From Glandiceps talaboti (taxonomy: Eukaryota > Hemichordata > Enteropneusta > Spengelidae), in assembly GCF_964340395.1 (NCBI RefSeq), contig NC_135566.1:11627501-11667500 (forward strand): 40,000 nt of DNA. The letters are read 5' to 3'. The notes below the pieces were generated by a model, which worked only from the letters and a program-made list of their open reading frames with translations, did no database searches and had not been told where the DNA came from. The translations under genes and the position numbers were made by a program. Every line of letters begins with the position of its first letter. Within the stretch, counting starts at the first letter, position 1. Shown one piece after another: positions 1 to 22,167 of this stretch.

Positions 1-380
1 GTATCTGCCATAAATAGTAAACCGAGTGATAGGTTTGTTGAGAATCAAAAAAATAAATAAATCGGGTCGTCGCACTGACCAGAAACAATTTTTCTTGGCC
101 TAAAGACAGTATCTTAAACCTAAATTCAGAAAATGATGCTAATTTTAAATCTTAGTTTGATTCCTAATTTTTTAACACATTGATTGATTTCATGATCCAA
201 GAATTAAATAATGGTCGAAGGTAACAAGAATTTACATGATTGTGTAGATATGATGATTACTAAGGTCAATCGGTTGGTAGACTGTACAAATTTAAAGTTT
301 AAGTCAATTCTTACCCACGAGTCACTTTCTCAATCCTAATTTTTCATCAATCTAATTGTACAAATATGCAATTTGTACAG
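1..380. other. 5' flank of first visible EGF exon (probably intron)
   Basis: No coding exon is seen here. The stretch ends in the acceptor TTTGTACAG at 372-380 that precedes the first EGF exon, so it is probably intron of the same gene. Positions 64-104 carry a copy of a dispersed motif containing CTGACCAGAAACA followed by a T-rich run and GGCCTAA, which recurs near 16520 and, on the other strand, near 16340. Confidence 0.6.
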
Positions 381-12197
<11,817 letters not shown>

Positions 12198-12330
12198 CAT
12201 GACTGGACAACGTAACCAAGCAATGTGTCCTGTCAGTTACTACTCTTGTAAATACCTATTTTTATATCAATATTTGAAACAAAAAATACACCTTTTGTTC
12301 CAGTATCGGTTAACAATTTATTGCAATTAT

Positions 12331-12336
12331 AATAAA
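12331..12336 (+). promoter_or_regulatory. Poly(A) signal of EGF gene
   Basis: AATAAA lies 134 bases after the stop codon, the first such hexamer downstream. The 3' UTR would end shortly after it. Confidence 0.7.
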
Positions 12337-12475
12337 TATGATAAGATGTTGATATTCATAAATTATTAATTTCAAAACGTAATGATAATAACACATACTG
12401 AAGGTTTTAGAATTTATGTATATAACTAAGGATGTTAACATTATCGGATTTGATATAACAATGATCCAGTTTAAT

Positions 12476-12627
12476 TTTATATTGTAATATAGCCTGTTTT
12501 ACGGCACTGTGGAGATACATCGTTAGCTGGTCGTACGCGCTAGCCCTCTGGAAACGACAGCTAGGATAGTATGACCAGCTAACAATGTATTTCCACAGCA
12601 CCGTAAACATGCTATATTATAATACAG
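12476..12627. repeat. Foldback element, ~55-bp inverted arms
   Basis: The left arm (about 12481-12536, with TTTACGGCACTGTGGAGATA and TTAGCTGGTC) is repeated as reverse complement at about 12569-12623 (GACCAGCTAAC and TTTCCACAGCACCGTAAA). A spacer of about 30 bases separates them. It looks like a foldback or MITE-type element; no coding capacity. Confidence 0.8.
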
Positions 12628-13152
12628 TAAATACATTGTATTACTCGAGGCCATGAACTTCTATCTCTTTTTTTCTCAATATTTTGAATTGTTTGTGATT
12701 TATACCTGTACAAATTTTGACGAACCTTTTGTATCGTTAACTGAGTAATTAATCATCGAACAACCAAACTGTTCTTCACATTACTCATCGACCCGTTTAT
12801 GTGTTATCGAGAAAACTATAGTGAAGTGATTGATCAGTGAGTCACTATTGATTTGGAAATTCATAGGTACGTATTTATTGTTTTTGTCTGAGTTGGATCA
12901 CGATTTTGGAAGCTGTAAATAATTCTGATAAGATAACCGTTGAAACTATATAGTGTTAATATAATATTGCTTGGAAAGGACAAGCATTTGTATATTTTAA
13001 AAATGAATTGAAGATTGTATTGTTGCTCATAATAATCTACATGCGTGTTCCTTATTGTTGAAATTCATATTTATTTTTTGATAAACAATAATCAATGGGG
13101 TAATTGTATATCAACGAAAAAAATGGTGAAATAATCATGGCATGTCTAAAAA
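12628..13152. other. Intergenic, nothing recognised
   Basis: AT-rich sequence between two foldback-type elements. I see no gene, RNA or repeat array. Confidence 0.5.
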
Positions 13153-13154
13153 TA

Positions 13155-13525
13155 GTCTTAGACTAGAGGTTTAACTGTTGGGGTTGAACCTATCTCTTCA
13201 CCCCTTCTAGCGCGACAAGAACTCATGAACCAAATGTTGTTCATGCAAATGAGTAAACCCCAAATGTTAGAATGATGTAACCAGTGTATAAGTAGCATTC
13301 TGAGCTGACAAATATACCATATTTGGACATTATATAATTGCCCACCAATACACACTGACTTATTATTGGGCAGAATTCTATGATTAATTAACGAAGACTT
13401 GGTGTTAATGACTGTGTGGGTGGCTTTATTTGAACTTGAACTTCCATCTGGGCTCATCATTGAACTAGACGTTGGCAAAAGATATCTTCAGATTTCAACC
13501 CAACGGCTAGCCTCTAGACAAGTCC
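13155..13525. mobile_element. MITE-like element with ~30-bp terminal inverted repeats
   Basis: The left end TAGACTAGAGGTTTAACTGT followed by TGGGGTTGAA is matched in reverse complement by the right end (TTTCAACCCAACGGCTAGCC then TCTAGACAA) with a few mismatches. The interior, about 310 bases, has an incidental open frame on the minus strand with no recognisable domain. No target-site duplication is clear. Confidence 0.55.
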
Positions 13526-14049
13526 AAAAACACTTTTGTATTTAGCTAGTTTAGAGGATTTTGGGGGGAAAAATCGTTGTTTCATGCCATGTGTCATGTT
13601 TCATTGAATAATAAACGCATTGTGATTGCTGAGGGGAACAATTTCAATTTAGTTTTACGATTTGAAAATAAGTTGTTAAAAATGTAGTGGTCGGCTCATA
13701 TAAGTTATCCGTGATTATGTCTCTGAATTGTGCGCCATGTGTGAAGACCCAGCTTCATATTGAGAGTTGCCAAATAGATGATTTGTAATTATTGCAAATA
13801 TGCAAATCTGCTAGCATGAAAAAGGGCGCAATATTGAAATTTGATATTTTAAAAGTTATAATTACGCTTCAAACGGACAGTCTTTAAACACGTTACAATT
13901 TATGCTTCAATGTATATATCACTGGTGGAACACTTTATTTATCTAAAATTAAGCTTTTCATGCGTTACTAGACACAGGAAAGGTGTTTAATTTGAGAAAA
14001 GTGTTTTCCAAATTATTTACTGTGTGTTTTACTTCCATGGTTCTAGTAT
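13526..14049. other. Intergenic, nothing recognised
   Basis: AT-rich sequence with no exon, repeat array or clear motif. Confidence 0.5.
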
Positions 14050-14190
14050 CACGACCAAGGCTTCGAACTACTTACGAGTAAAGTTTCGCCTGTTCAGATC
14101 GACATGACAGTTTCACAAAGCTTGCTGTCCTGAACAGGTGAAATATTACTCGTAAGAACCCTTTGTGGAGATCAAAAACTAATTATTACA
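14050..14190. repeat. Dispersed repeat, copy B, arranged as inverted repeat
   Basis: CTTACGAGTAAAGTTTCGCC then TGTTCAG (14071-14097) is echoed by CTGAACAGGTGAAATATTAC then TCGTAAG (14130-14156) in reverse complement. The right arm continues into AACCCTTTGTGG and AAAACTAATTATTA, which match copy A near 1040-1130 on the opposite strand. Confidence 0.65.
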
Positions 14191-15359
14191 ATAAAAATAA
14201 CTATTTATTAAATTATACAACAAAATATTATTATGAAATTATTTTCTCAAAAACCAGAATGGTGCAAATTAATATAAGTAAGTTATAATAAGGAGGCACT
14301 CGTTCATTATGTATATATGAATATGGCATTCAATATTCAGATTTGTTTTCACAATATGTAGTACTAAGCATTTCATTTCATAACATATCGTTCACATTTT
14401 CCGTCCTTAGAAAAAAATTCCTGTACTAAAATTATGACGTCATCCGACTTCAATATATGTCAATATATTCATAAAGATTTCAAAACCTCTCAATAAACTT
14501 GGTACAGATTTTGAATTTATTATGTGCTATTTTAAAAGTTTTAAATTCGTGTAAACATTTAACATGGAAATGCCTTTCTGCCCAGTACCTGCAAGTTAAT
14601 AGAATCACCCACTCCAAATGGGCTGAGATGGAATATCTGACAAGTTGGGGGTGCTCGTAATAACGAGTGTTAGATATACCATCTTAGATCATTGCTGTGT
14701 GGGAGTATTTTCCCATGTCCTCGTTATTCTTGCAAACACAAAATTTAACTCACGCATTGACACAATGTGGGATTGAATTCGATCCCACGCTTCTTATTCC
14801 ATATTCCCAGCTTGCAGGAATGTGAGAATACAAAATCTTCAATCTTTAAATTTATAGAGCTTTTTCCATGGAAGTACGTCTGTCATTTTATGATTTTATA
14901 GGCTGGGCTTGTTTCCATGACAATACTTACATTTACATGGTGACGATATCGGATGGGTCTATAGGATTTTTAAAAAAGTAATCAAGCAACTTATAGATTA
15001 GTACTAACGTCAGTTCATTACAATTATTGTAAATTTCATGTAATATTTGCCTTTTCAACCACTGTTATATTTCTATGCATCAACTTGTTAGAATTTGCAA
15101 AAAATTAATATTTCGTTTACGACGACACGTCTAAGCTATAATTTTGTAAATTAAACCTACTACGATGCAAGACAGTTGAATCCAATGTGACGTTTTAAAG
15201 CATTATAGAAATTACTCATTTTCAAGATTTTATTTTAGTTCTATCAACTTTTTGGATAGACCAGTCTGAGAGTACATTTGTAAGTGCCTTGTAAATGCTA
15301 TGAACTTTACTATGATTGGTGATGGAATCATAATAAATTAAGTCAAATCAAAGTTACTT
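14191..15359. other. Intergenic, with one near-perfect palindrome
   Basis: No gene is seen. A 22-base near-palindrome centred on GAATTC lies at 14767-14788 (GTGGGAT arms matched by ATCCCAC). The rest is AT-rich and unremarkable. Confidence 0.5.
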
Positions 15360-15378
15360 GTATGTGTCTGTGTGTGCA

Positions 15379-15441
<63 letters not shown>

Positions 15442-15570
15442 ATGTATGTATGTATGTATGTATGTATGTATGTATGTATGTGTCTGTCTGTCTGTGTGTG
15501 TGCATGTAAGTATGTATGTATGTATGTATGCAAGTGTGTGTATGCGTGCGCGCGCGCGCGTGCGTGTGTG
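15360..15570. repeat. Compound (TG)n-(TATG)n-(TCTG)n-(CG)n microsatellite
   Basis: Blocks follow one another: TG to about 15424, TATG to about 15480, TCTG, TGTG, TATG again and a short CG run near 15549-15560. The open frames on both strands are artefacts. Confidence 0.95.
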
Positions 15571-16195
15571 TTACACATAAGGTTTATTGAAAAAGCGAAG
15601 CCATAATTATAGTCTTTGGGCAAAATCGACATTATTTCAATGATAATAATTGAATCTCATTATGTCTATTACATTATTTTTTGTAGAATATTCAATAAAA
15701 AGTTTTGACAATCGTTATTTAGTTATCGTCCCATCTAACACCTAGAAACAACAGAGGGAGTTGGGGGGGGGGGGTCTTATCTTTATTTCATCCTTCAGTC
15801 ATGAACACCAAAAGATGTAAAACGCGAAACATCAATATCAAGTCAGGTTTCTAGAAAGAGTTTTAAAAATTGCTTGGCTAATTAGCATAAATGGGTTAAA
15901 TCCTGGTATGTATCTAGAGCACGATCGGAGGCCAATTACTATTGATTTAAAAATTATTATACCATTTTAGTGGTTTTGCTACCCTAGTTCGCGGCCCAGT
16001 GGCAAGGTGATTGATCATTTTTTTATATTGATTCTTCTGTCATCTGTATTGACTGAGAGATCACAATCATAATTGATATCACAACTCTATGTCTATGCCC
16101 AGTTAAATCATTGTTAGCCTAAGAACATCATAGATCATATGGAGGTCACCAAATATACACTCAGCGATACCCACACAACAGTGAAACAACATATA
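15571..16195. other. Intergenic, nothing recognised
   Basis: No gene or array is seen; a G run near 15762-15774 is the only low-complexity patch. Confidence 0.5.
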
Positions 16196-16199
16196 TATG

Positions 16200-16438
16200 C
16201 CCCCCCCAAAAAAAAACACCAACAACAACAACAACAAACAACGGACAAACAAACAAACAAACAAACAAACAAACAAACAAATAAAACATACAAACAAACA
16301 AACAAACAAACAAACAAACAAACAAACACAACGAATTGTTTCTGGTCAGGATAGTTTGTCTAAAATGGTGCGACGACGCTGAAGTAGGGAAGGTTATTTT
16401 TGTGTTTCCCCATCGATCTGCAGACTGCATGGGCTGGA

Positions 16439-16506
<68 letters not shown>

Positions 16507-16545
16507 GACCGACGCGAGGGTGCGCTGACCAGAAACATTTTTTTT
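16200..16545. repeat. (CAAA)n and (CA)n microsatellites bracketed by dispersed motif
   Basis: A CAAC/CAAA array covers about 16220-16328 and a (CA)n array 16441-16503. Between and after them lie an inverted pair of the dispersed motif: TTGTTTCTGGTCA at 16336-16348 and TGACCAGAAACATTT at 16527-16541. The same motif occurs at 64-104. Confidence 0.85.
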
Positions 16546-17365
16546 TAGCCTAAATGAGAAATGGATAATTCGACATAGTATAACCACTACATTAAATATG
16601 CAGAAACCACAGAATAAAATAAAACGGGATGAAAAATGGGGTGGGGAATGGGGTGAACAAGGTCCACACCACACCACACCACAGCTAATTCAGTATTTTA
16701 TTGGTCCACAATAGTGATGTGTGGCTGATTGATGGCTGGGCAAATAGTGTCTAAACTCCATGCTTCAATGGTCATATTTGCTTACGTCCATTGTTTGCTG
16801 CCTGTGTCTGCCTGCGTCAACTTAGTTAGTCATCCAGCCTGTAGGCGAACAGTCTAAACGTAGAAGAAACAACCGCGAACTCACAAACACACAATCACGG
16901 ATCGAGATATCTATTTTCGTAGTATTTTGAACCCCAAATGAAGAGGGCACTGTTTAAACAGGTGGGTAAATTTGATCTATTGGTCTGATTAGATACTTTA
17001 CATGAATCAACAACGCTGTATGAATACCTGGACCTTGCTTATACTGTGTGTTTCTGTCAATATAGCGGACCCTTGATAAGTCTCGGGTCGTGGTGTCCAC
17101 TGTAGTTTGAATCATTGCTAAGTAAATGACTAGACCAGTGTGTTTTAGTTTGAGCTTACAGCGTGCGAACATCACGAAAACCATTCACAAAGTTTGAGAA
17201 GAATCGTCTTACCAATTCAAAGTATGATTTATACATCAAAAGTGAAAATGTGGCGAAATAATGTCCAACAGGAAGACTGGTCGAAGGAGGTCAAACTCCA
17301 TTGCATGAATGACATTAATGCATAAACAGTCTCCTCCACTGTTAATGATTAGAGGTAAACTTGAA
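16546..17365. other. Intergenic upstream of P450 gene
   Basis: A short (CACAC)n run lies near 16663-16682. I see no exon or clear repeat otherwise. Confidence 0.5.
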
Positions 17366-17381
17366 AGGTCATATAAGGTCA
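17366..17381 (+). promoter_or_regulatory. DR4-type nuclear receptor site
   Basis: Two perfect AGGTCA half sites are spaced by TATA, the direct-repeat-4 arrangement bound by RXR heterodimers of the TR/LXR/CAR-PXR kind in animals. It lies about 515 bases upstream of the P450 start codon. Binding is inferred from sequence only. Confidence 0.4.
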
Positions 17382-17811
17382 CATAAGTGGTTACGTCATA
17401 TTATGTGACATTATCAGACGTAGTCAACGAGTCAATTTTATGAATTCTTTTGAAAAAGCGAAACAAATGATAATAGACCATGTTCACACAGTTTTGGGTT
17501 AATTGCCGGTTAAAAGGGAAAGTGAAAGCTGTTTCTATATGCACCCCCCCCTCCTCCCCCCTTGACTGATGCATTGGATCCACATGCCCCCTGCCCGCTA
17601 CCAAAAAATATTTGCGTCCGTCTCACTTTTATCTCTGCCTATATCAGAATAGTCCCCACTACGTGTACCATCTCCCCATCACTCAGCATTGCTAGTATAG
17701 AATGGATAATATATGTTTTGTTAAATGTTACAGTGTAACTCTATGATCAGGTCATGGTGGTTTGAGACAATGGTTTCATCAGAGAGAATCGAATTCATCA
17801 TTCAGACGTCG

Positions 17812-17840
17812 TGACGTCATTTGTGTTCTTATATATATAA
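17812..17840 (+). promoter_or_regulatory. P450 core promoter: CRE plus TATA box
   Basis: A perfect CRE palindrome TGACGTCA (17812-17819) is followed after ten bases by TATATATATAA (17830-17840). Transcription would be expected to start about 30 bases further on, leaving a short 5' UTR before the ATG at 17896. No splice is needed between them. Confidence 0.6.
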
Positions 17841-17895
17841 CAGATGTAAAAAACGTTACAAGAATAGTGGTGAAGTCTATAATATACATATTACA

Positions 17896-18073
17896 ATGAT
17901 ATACGAAGTGACTTTAGCTGTATTGACCGTTGCCATGGTAGTTTGGGGTTGGCGACGACTGAAAGCAACTAGTAATTATCCAAATGGTCCATCGGGATGG
18001 CCGATTATTGGTAATTTTTTCCAGATTGGGCCGATCATTCCTTTGAAGTTGACTGAATACAGTAAAACATACG
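17896..18073 (+). CDS. P450 exon 1: membrane anchor and proline hinge
   Basis: It encodes residues 1-59 plus one base, from MIYEVTLAV through the hinge to L-T-E-Y-S-K-T-Y. The donor is GTATGA. The upstream context TTACA before ATG is acceptable for initiation. Confidence 0.92.
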
Positions 18074-18212
18074 GTATGAATTTCAATCTAATTTCTCACC
18101 CCACCTCTATATTTATGGATGGAAACGTGACGTCGATGAATTGATAAACATATGACTGTCACATTATAGTACAATGTAATGTAATGTAATGTAATGTAAC
18201 GGCACGACTTTC

Positions 18213-18273
<61 letters not shown>

Positions 18274-21179
18274 CCACCACCACCAGCATCATCATCACCA
18301 TATTCACCTCCACCAGTACTGCCATTACCACCACCACCACCACTATCATCACCCCACCATCGTCGTCGTCGTCGTCGTTTTCTTTCTTTCCCAGATAGTT
18401 TCTTCATCGCGTCCCCACAGACACAAATGATAGAGATCTCTCACTGTTTTAAAACCGTCTTGTTGTTCACGCGTCAAGATTCTGGTAACCATGACATTCT
18501 AATACAACATTTCAATATCATATTTTTAAAAGAAATACACTTGTATTCATATCCAATACCAAACTAAAGACCGTGTTTTAAACTCTGTAGACTGCACCTC
18601 ACCTCAATTATGTATGTTTGTTAATATACAGGATCTGTGTACAGCTTAAAGCTTCTAGACAAGAATGTGATAGTACTGAACACTTACAAAGCACTGTATG
18701 AAGCCATGGTGGAACGGAGGACTGACTTTGCTGGCAGACCACACAACCTTACGTGGGACACCCTTTGTGGTCTGAAAAGTATCGCCTTTCAAGACTATTC
18801 GGAGGCGCTCAAAATCAAACGTAAACTAACCATGAGTGGACTACGCACCTTTGGCACTAGAAAGTGGGCTGAAATTTTCACAGAAGAGATTGGAAAACTG
18901 ATAGGTGAGAATCGATTTTTGAAGCTATAAAAACCGCCTCCAAAAAATGTTCACCTTATTTGTCACATAATAAAGTAGTACGCTATCATAATTCAAGTCG
19001 GATCGCATTAAAAGTATGTGTTAACTGTATATTTCTAGGCAAAGTGTGTTTACTGAGTAATTTTCTAAACTTTTACCAAGTTTGCAAAAACTTATTCGAA
19101 GTTATAAAAAACATTACTTTTGTTCCAACATGATCATGAGTTAAAGTTATTATAATTACCTATTTAATTAAATGTGGGTTCGAGCTGCTAATTTATTTGC
19201 CACTATTTTGATATTAAAATTATTGAATTATATAATTGTTTGAACAATTATTAATGAAAACTATCATTATACCATGTTCGAAAAAAAAAATCAATACAAA
19301 ATATTATAATTACAGTCTTGTGTTATTTCTACAGAGTCCTTCACCAAAGGATCACCGTCAGGTTTTAATCCACATTGGCCAATACATCTGACAGCATTTA
19401 ATTCAATATGTCGATTGGCCATTGGTAGAACATACACAGAAGACGATCCAGAGTTTCTGGCCTATATGAAAATGAATAACGATGAATTCAAAGTTATGCA
19501 TGGCGGAAATGCAGTGGGTAAGTCTATGTAAGGTATTTATAATTTTGACCTCGTTCCCAAATTATTTTGTTAGAAATATTTTATATTTCGGGTACAAAAC
19601 CTTGATCTATCTAAGAGACAACGATTCTGTTCAAAGCAAAATTGATTTTGTCGGATGAGAACTTAAATGGTTCAAAACCCAAACCCCAACACCTTTAAGT
19701 TATTGTATCCAATATAATTAAACTGTTGACTTCTCCCTATAAGACACACCCATCTTGAAATCAAAGCCCATCAATGGTGAATCACTGTATTGGAAATACC
19801 TTGTCGACTGCGCATGCCCAGATTAGTTTTAATATGACCTACCTTTAACTGTCTGTACTCTTACTCATGAAAAAGTATAATCTTATTAGGGTAAATGTAT
19901 CAGAAATAGTGTTATAGGTGGGCACTTACAGAGTCTTATAGTTCAATGAATTTCGTTTCTTGCAGACTATGCCAGTTGGTTAAGACCCTTTTACAATTCA
20001 AGACTGGAGAAACTGAAGGAGATTGCAGCTGTCAGAACACAGTTTATGGACAAGAAACTTAAAGACCACAAGACTACCCTGGATCGTAATAAGCCACGTG
20101 ATTTAGTCGATATTGTCTTGATTGGTAAAGAAGACCTCAAAAGTAACACTAAAGCCGATATTGCTGTTGAAGATGTGTTCAGTGATAATGACTTAGTGCA
20201 ATTTGCGATGGGTGTCATTGCCCCAGGTCAGTTAATTTTTGAGTTTTTTTCTCACATTATCATTTTAAAAGATTAAAAATAGAAGTGAGATGCTTTGAGT
20301 AAAGTCTTTGGTCGTTTTTGAACTATATATAGCGCCCCCTAGAGATCGCCAACGTAATCTTCGAGTCTTAATTTTTCATTGAATATGGTCTTCATTTCCA
20401 GTTGTACAGAAACGCTTTCAACATTTTAGATTTATTTTTATTTTTGAATTTTATATTTTAAGAACTGAAATGTGGTGATGGTGGTGGTGGTACCGGTGGT
20501 GATCAGAAATCATCATCAGAAATCATCATCACCAGAAATCATCATTACTTAATGAGCTATATTATCTGACCAGTTTAACGTATTTGTTACAGGTTCTGAC
20601 ACAGTTGTGGCTGCCACGAAATGGTTTATCATTGAAATGTGTGTAAACCCTGGTGTACAGGAGAACATTCACAAAGAACTGGATAAGTTGGTTGGACCAA
20701 ATCGTAGACCCGTGTATGGCGACCGTGAATCCCTACCTTACCTGGAGTCCGCCATGTACGAAACTATGCGTCTACATACTATTCTACCACTTGCCATTAC
20801 ACATCGCACAATTCGAGATACCACCGTTGGGGGCTACTCTATCCCGAATGATACACACGTGATTTCGAACCATTGGGCTCTCGATCACGATGCAGACGTC
20901 TTTGAGGATCCCTTTACATTCAAAGCAGACCGATACATTGATGCAACCACTGGTAGCTGTGTATCCTATAATGCTATGCATTTCGCGCCGTTCGGAATGG
21001 GTCAGCGTGTATGTGTTGGTGAAATGCTTGCTCGGATGGAGTATTTCTTAATTGTTGCTAATTTGATGTATGAATTTCAGTTCTCTTTACCAAAGGAGAA
21101 GGCAAAACCAAAAGGCGTGTTTGGACTGAGTCATATCCCCGAATCATTTGAAATTATAGTGCGGAAGAGGGTTATTTAG
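17896..21179 (+). CDS. Cytochrome P450, clan 2 type, complete (5 exons)
   Basis: This is a haem-thiolate monooxygenase of the ER membrane. Exons 17896-18073, 18632-18904, 19335-19517, 19966-20226 and 20593-21179 join into 493 residues, a normal P450 length; all four introns are phase 1 with GT-AG ends. The N-terminus has a hydrophobic anchor (about residues 4-18) and a proline hinge (YPNGPSGWPIIGN, 28-40). The I-helix has PGSDT (298-302), the K-helix ETMR (355-358), and the haem loop FGMGQRVCVG (432-441) with Cys439. The usual PERF position reads F-K-A-D-R-Y. The overall pattern fits the CYP1/2/17 clan; family and substrate (steroid, lipid or xenobiotic) cannot be set from sequence alone. ATG 17896 is the first in frame. 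No break is seen. Confidence 0.93.
18074..18631 (+). other. P450 intron 1
   Basis: It holds a short (GTAAT)n run at about 18174-18199 and a trinucleotide array at 18213-18378 (ATC, then ACC, then TCG units). No exon is seen. The minus-strand Asp- and Met-rich frames are artefacts. Confidence 0.85.
18213..18378 (+). repeat. (ATC)n-(ACC)n-(TCG)n trinucleotide microsatellite
   Basis: A pure ATC run to about 18271 is followed by mixed ACC/ATC units and a short TCG run at 18360-18378. Confidence 0.95.
18632..18904 (+). CDS. P450 exon 2
   Basis: It encodes residues 60-150 (91 codons), with S-V-Y-S-L-K-L-L-D at the start and the B-C region M-V-E-R-R-T-D-F-A-G-R-P. The acceptor is TACAG and the donor GTGAGA. 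The following 430-base intron (18905-19334) shows nothing but AT-rich DNA. Confidence 0.92.
19335..19517 (+). CDS. P450 exon 3
   Basis: It encodes residues 151-211 (61 codons), including I-C-R-L-A-I-G-R-T-Y. The acceptor is CTACAG and the donor GTAAGT. It is too short to show as a long ORF and was found by joining phase-1 splice sites. The next intron (19518-19965) shows no exon or array. Confidence 0.9.
19966..20226 (+). CDS. P450 exon 4
   Basis: It encodes residues 212-298 (87 codons), with a charged F-G region and the start of the I-helix, ending Q-F-A-M-G-V-I-A-P. The acceptor is TTGCAG and the donor GTCAGT. Confidence 0.92.
20227..20592 (+). other. P450 intron 4, with CTCF-like motif
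   Basis: It holds AGCGCCCCCTAGAG at 20331-20344, which on the minus strand fits the CTCF core, and a short GGT/ATC trinucleotide patch at about 20473-20550. No exon is seen. Confidence 0.6.
20593..21179 (+). CDS. P450 exon 5: catalytic half
   Basis: It encodes residues 299-493 after acceptor TTACAG: the I-helix G-S-D-T, the K-helix ETMR, the F-K-A-D-R-Y segment, the haem loop with Cys439 and the C-terminus R-K-R-V-I, then TAG at 21177-21179. Confidence 0.94.
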
Positions 21180-21226
21180 TCAGACCATAGACCCTCCACG
21201 CGGGTGGAGGGTCTATGGTCAGACCA
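21179..21226. repeat. Perfect micro-hairpin flanked by direct repeats, just after P450 stop
   Basis: Arms GACCATAGACCCTCCAC (21183-21199) and GTGGAGGGTCTATGGTC (21204-21220) are perfect 17-base complements around a GCGG loop. The direct repeat GTCAGACCA occurs at 21179-21187 and 21218-21226, a 39-base period. The 14-base core CATAGACCCTCCAC recurs at 26239-26252. It would form a strong stem in the P450 3' UTR. Confidence 0.9.
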
Positions 21227-21576
21227 ATTATGGAAGATATGCAAATGAGTGTAAACCCCCGTGTAAACCCTGATTGTTGACAGTGCTATCTCCACCGTTC
21301 TACGTGTTAAATAGTAAGAGGAAAGAAACGATAAACACTACAAACTAACAAATAATTGCATATAAACGGGATAGGGGTTGACGTTTCACTCAACTTAAAA
21401 AACATCATCATTAACAAAAAATGATCATATGTATGTGCGGTGACTGCTGCTGCAACGCCCTCATCGGAAAGTCACGAAAACTAAGAAATGTGATTTCTGT
21501 CGCGTAATAGCAGCGACCACTATAAAGGTGTATGGACTATACCTCACGTGAATATTTTTTTTATCAAACCGGCCTC

Positions 21577-21582
21577 AATAAA
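21577..21582 (+). promoter_or_regulatory. Possible poly(A) signal of P450 gene
   Basis: AATAAA lies about 400 bases after the stop codon and is the first clear hexamer I see downstream. This would give a 3' UTR containing the hairpin. Confidence 0.45.
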
Positions 21583-21862
21583 ACTAGTTGTGTTATAATC
21601 CAAAACCTCATATGTCGGAATTTTATATATATTTTGAAAGTTCACTATAAAGTGATTATATCGGACATTTTGTAAATAGGCAAAACAATGTGCTATCTTA
21701 TAGATTATTGGTTCAATACTAATCCAAACAATCTAATTTGAACAGACAATTGTAAAAACCCATCATATGTAAATTCATGTGTGAAAGTACTTGTCAGTTA
21801 TGTACACTAGCTGTCCACCTTCTGTGATATTGTCAATGTAGATTGGTGGAATGTCATATTTT

Positions 21863-22061
21863 TCATGGCCTCCAATAGACTAAACCTTCTTTATCCATGT
21901 TTTGTTTCTTGCCGATGATCTTGACTGATTTTGAAGTTAGTTCTGGAAGTTGATGGCCCCTTTGTGTAATGTGTTGGGGATCCCGGAATAGCAGATTGGT
22001 ATTTCTCCTTATGTTCTTCACACTGCTCTTTTAGGGGCGTGTTGGTTCCCCCTATGTAGAA
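21863..22061 (-). pseudogene. Decayed GIY-YIG endonuclease fragment (retroelement remnant)
   Basis: On the minus strand one frame begins F-Y-I-G-G-T-N-T-P-L-K at 22061 and continues to E-E-H-K-E-K, like the start of GIY-YIG domains carried by Penelope-like and related elements. The homology then shifts frame near 21990 to H-I-T-Q-R-G-H and K-I-I-G-K-K-Q-N, matching later parts of the same domain, and meets a stop at 21863-21865. The frameshift, stop and lack of upstream reverse transcriptase mark it as a dead fragment. The assignment rests on motif order, not on a search. Confidence 0.5.
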
Positions 22062-22167
22062 GACACTTTACCCTGGTGTTGAGCGAGATGTATGTAGTAG
22101 TAAACATATCAATAAGTCATTGTAACAGTCAACAGTGTGACATGTCAGAACAACATCTGGTAGGCAA

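Noticed and set aside
13158-13478. 106-residue minus-strand open frame
   Set aside because: It lies inside the MITE-like element at 13155-13525, has no recognisable domain and its ends coincide with the inverted repeats.
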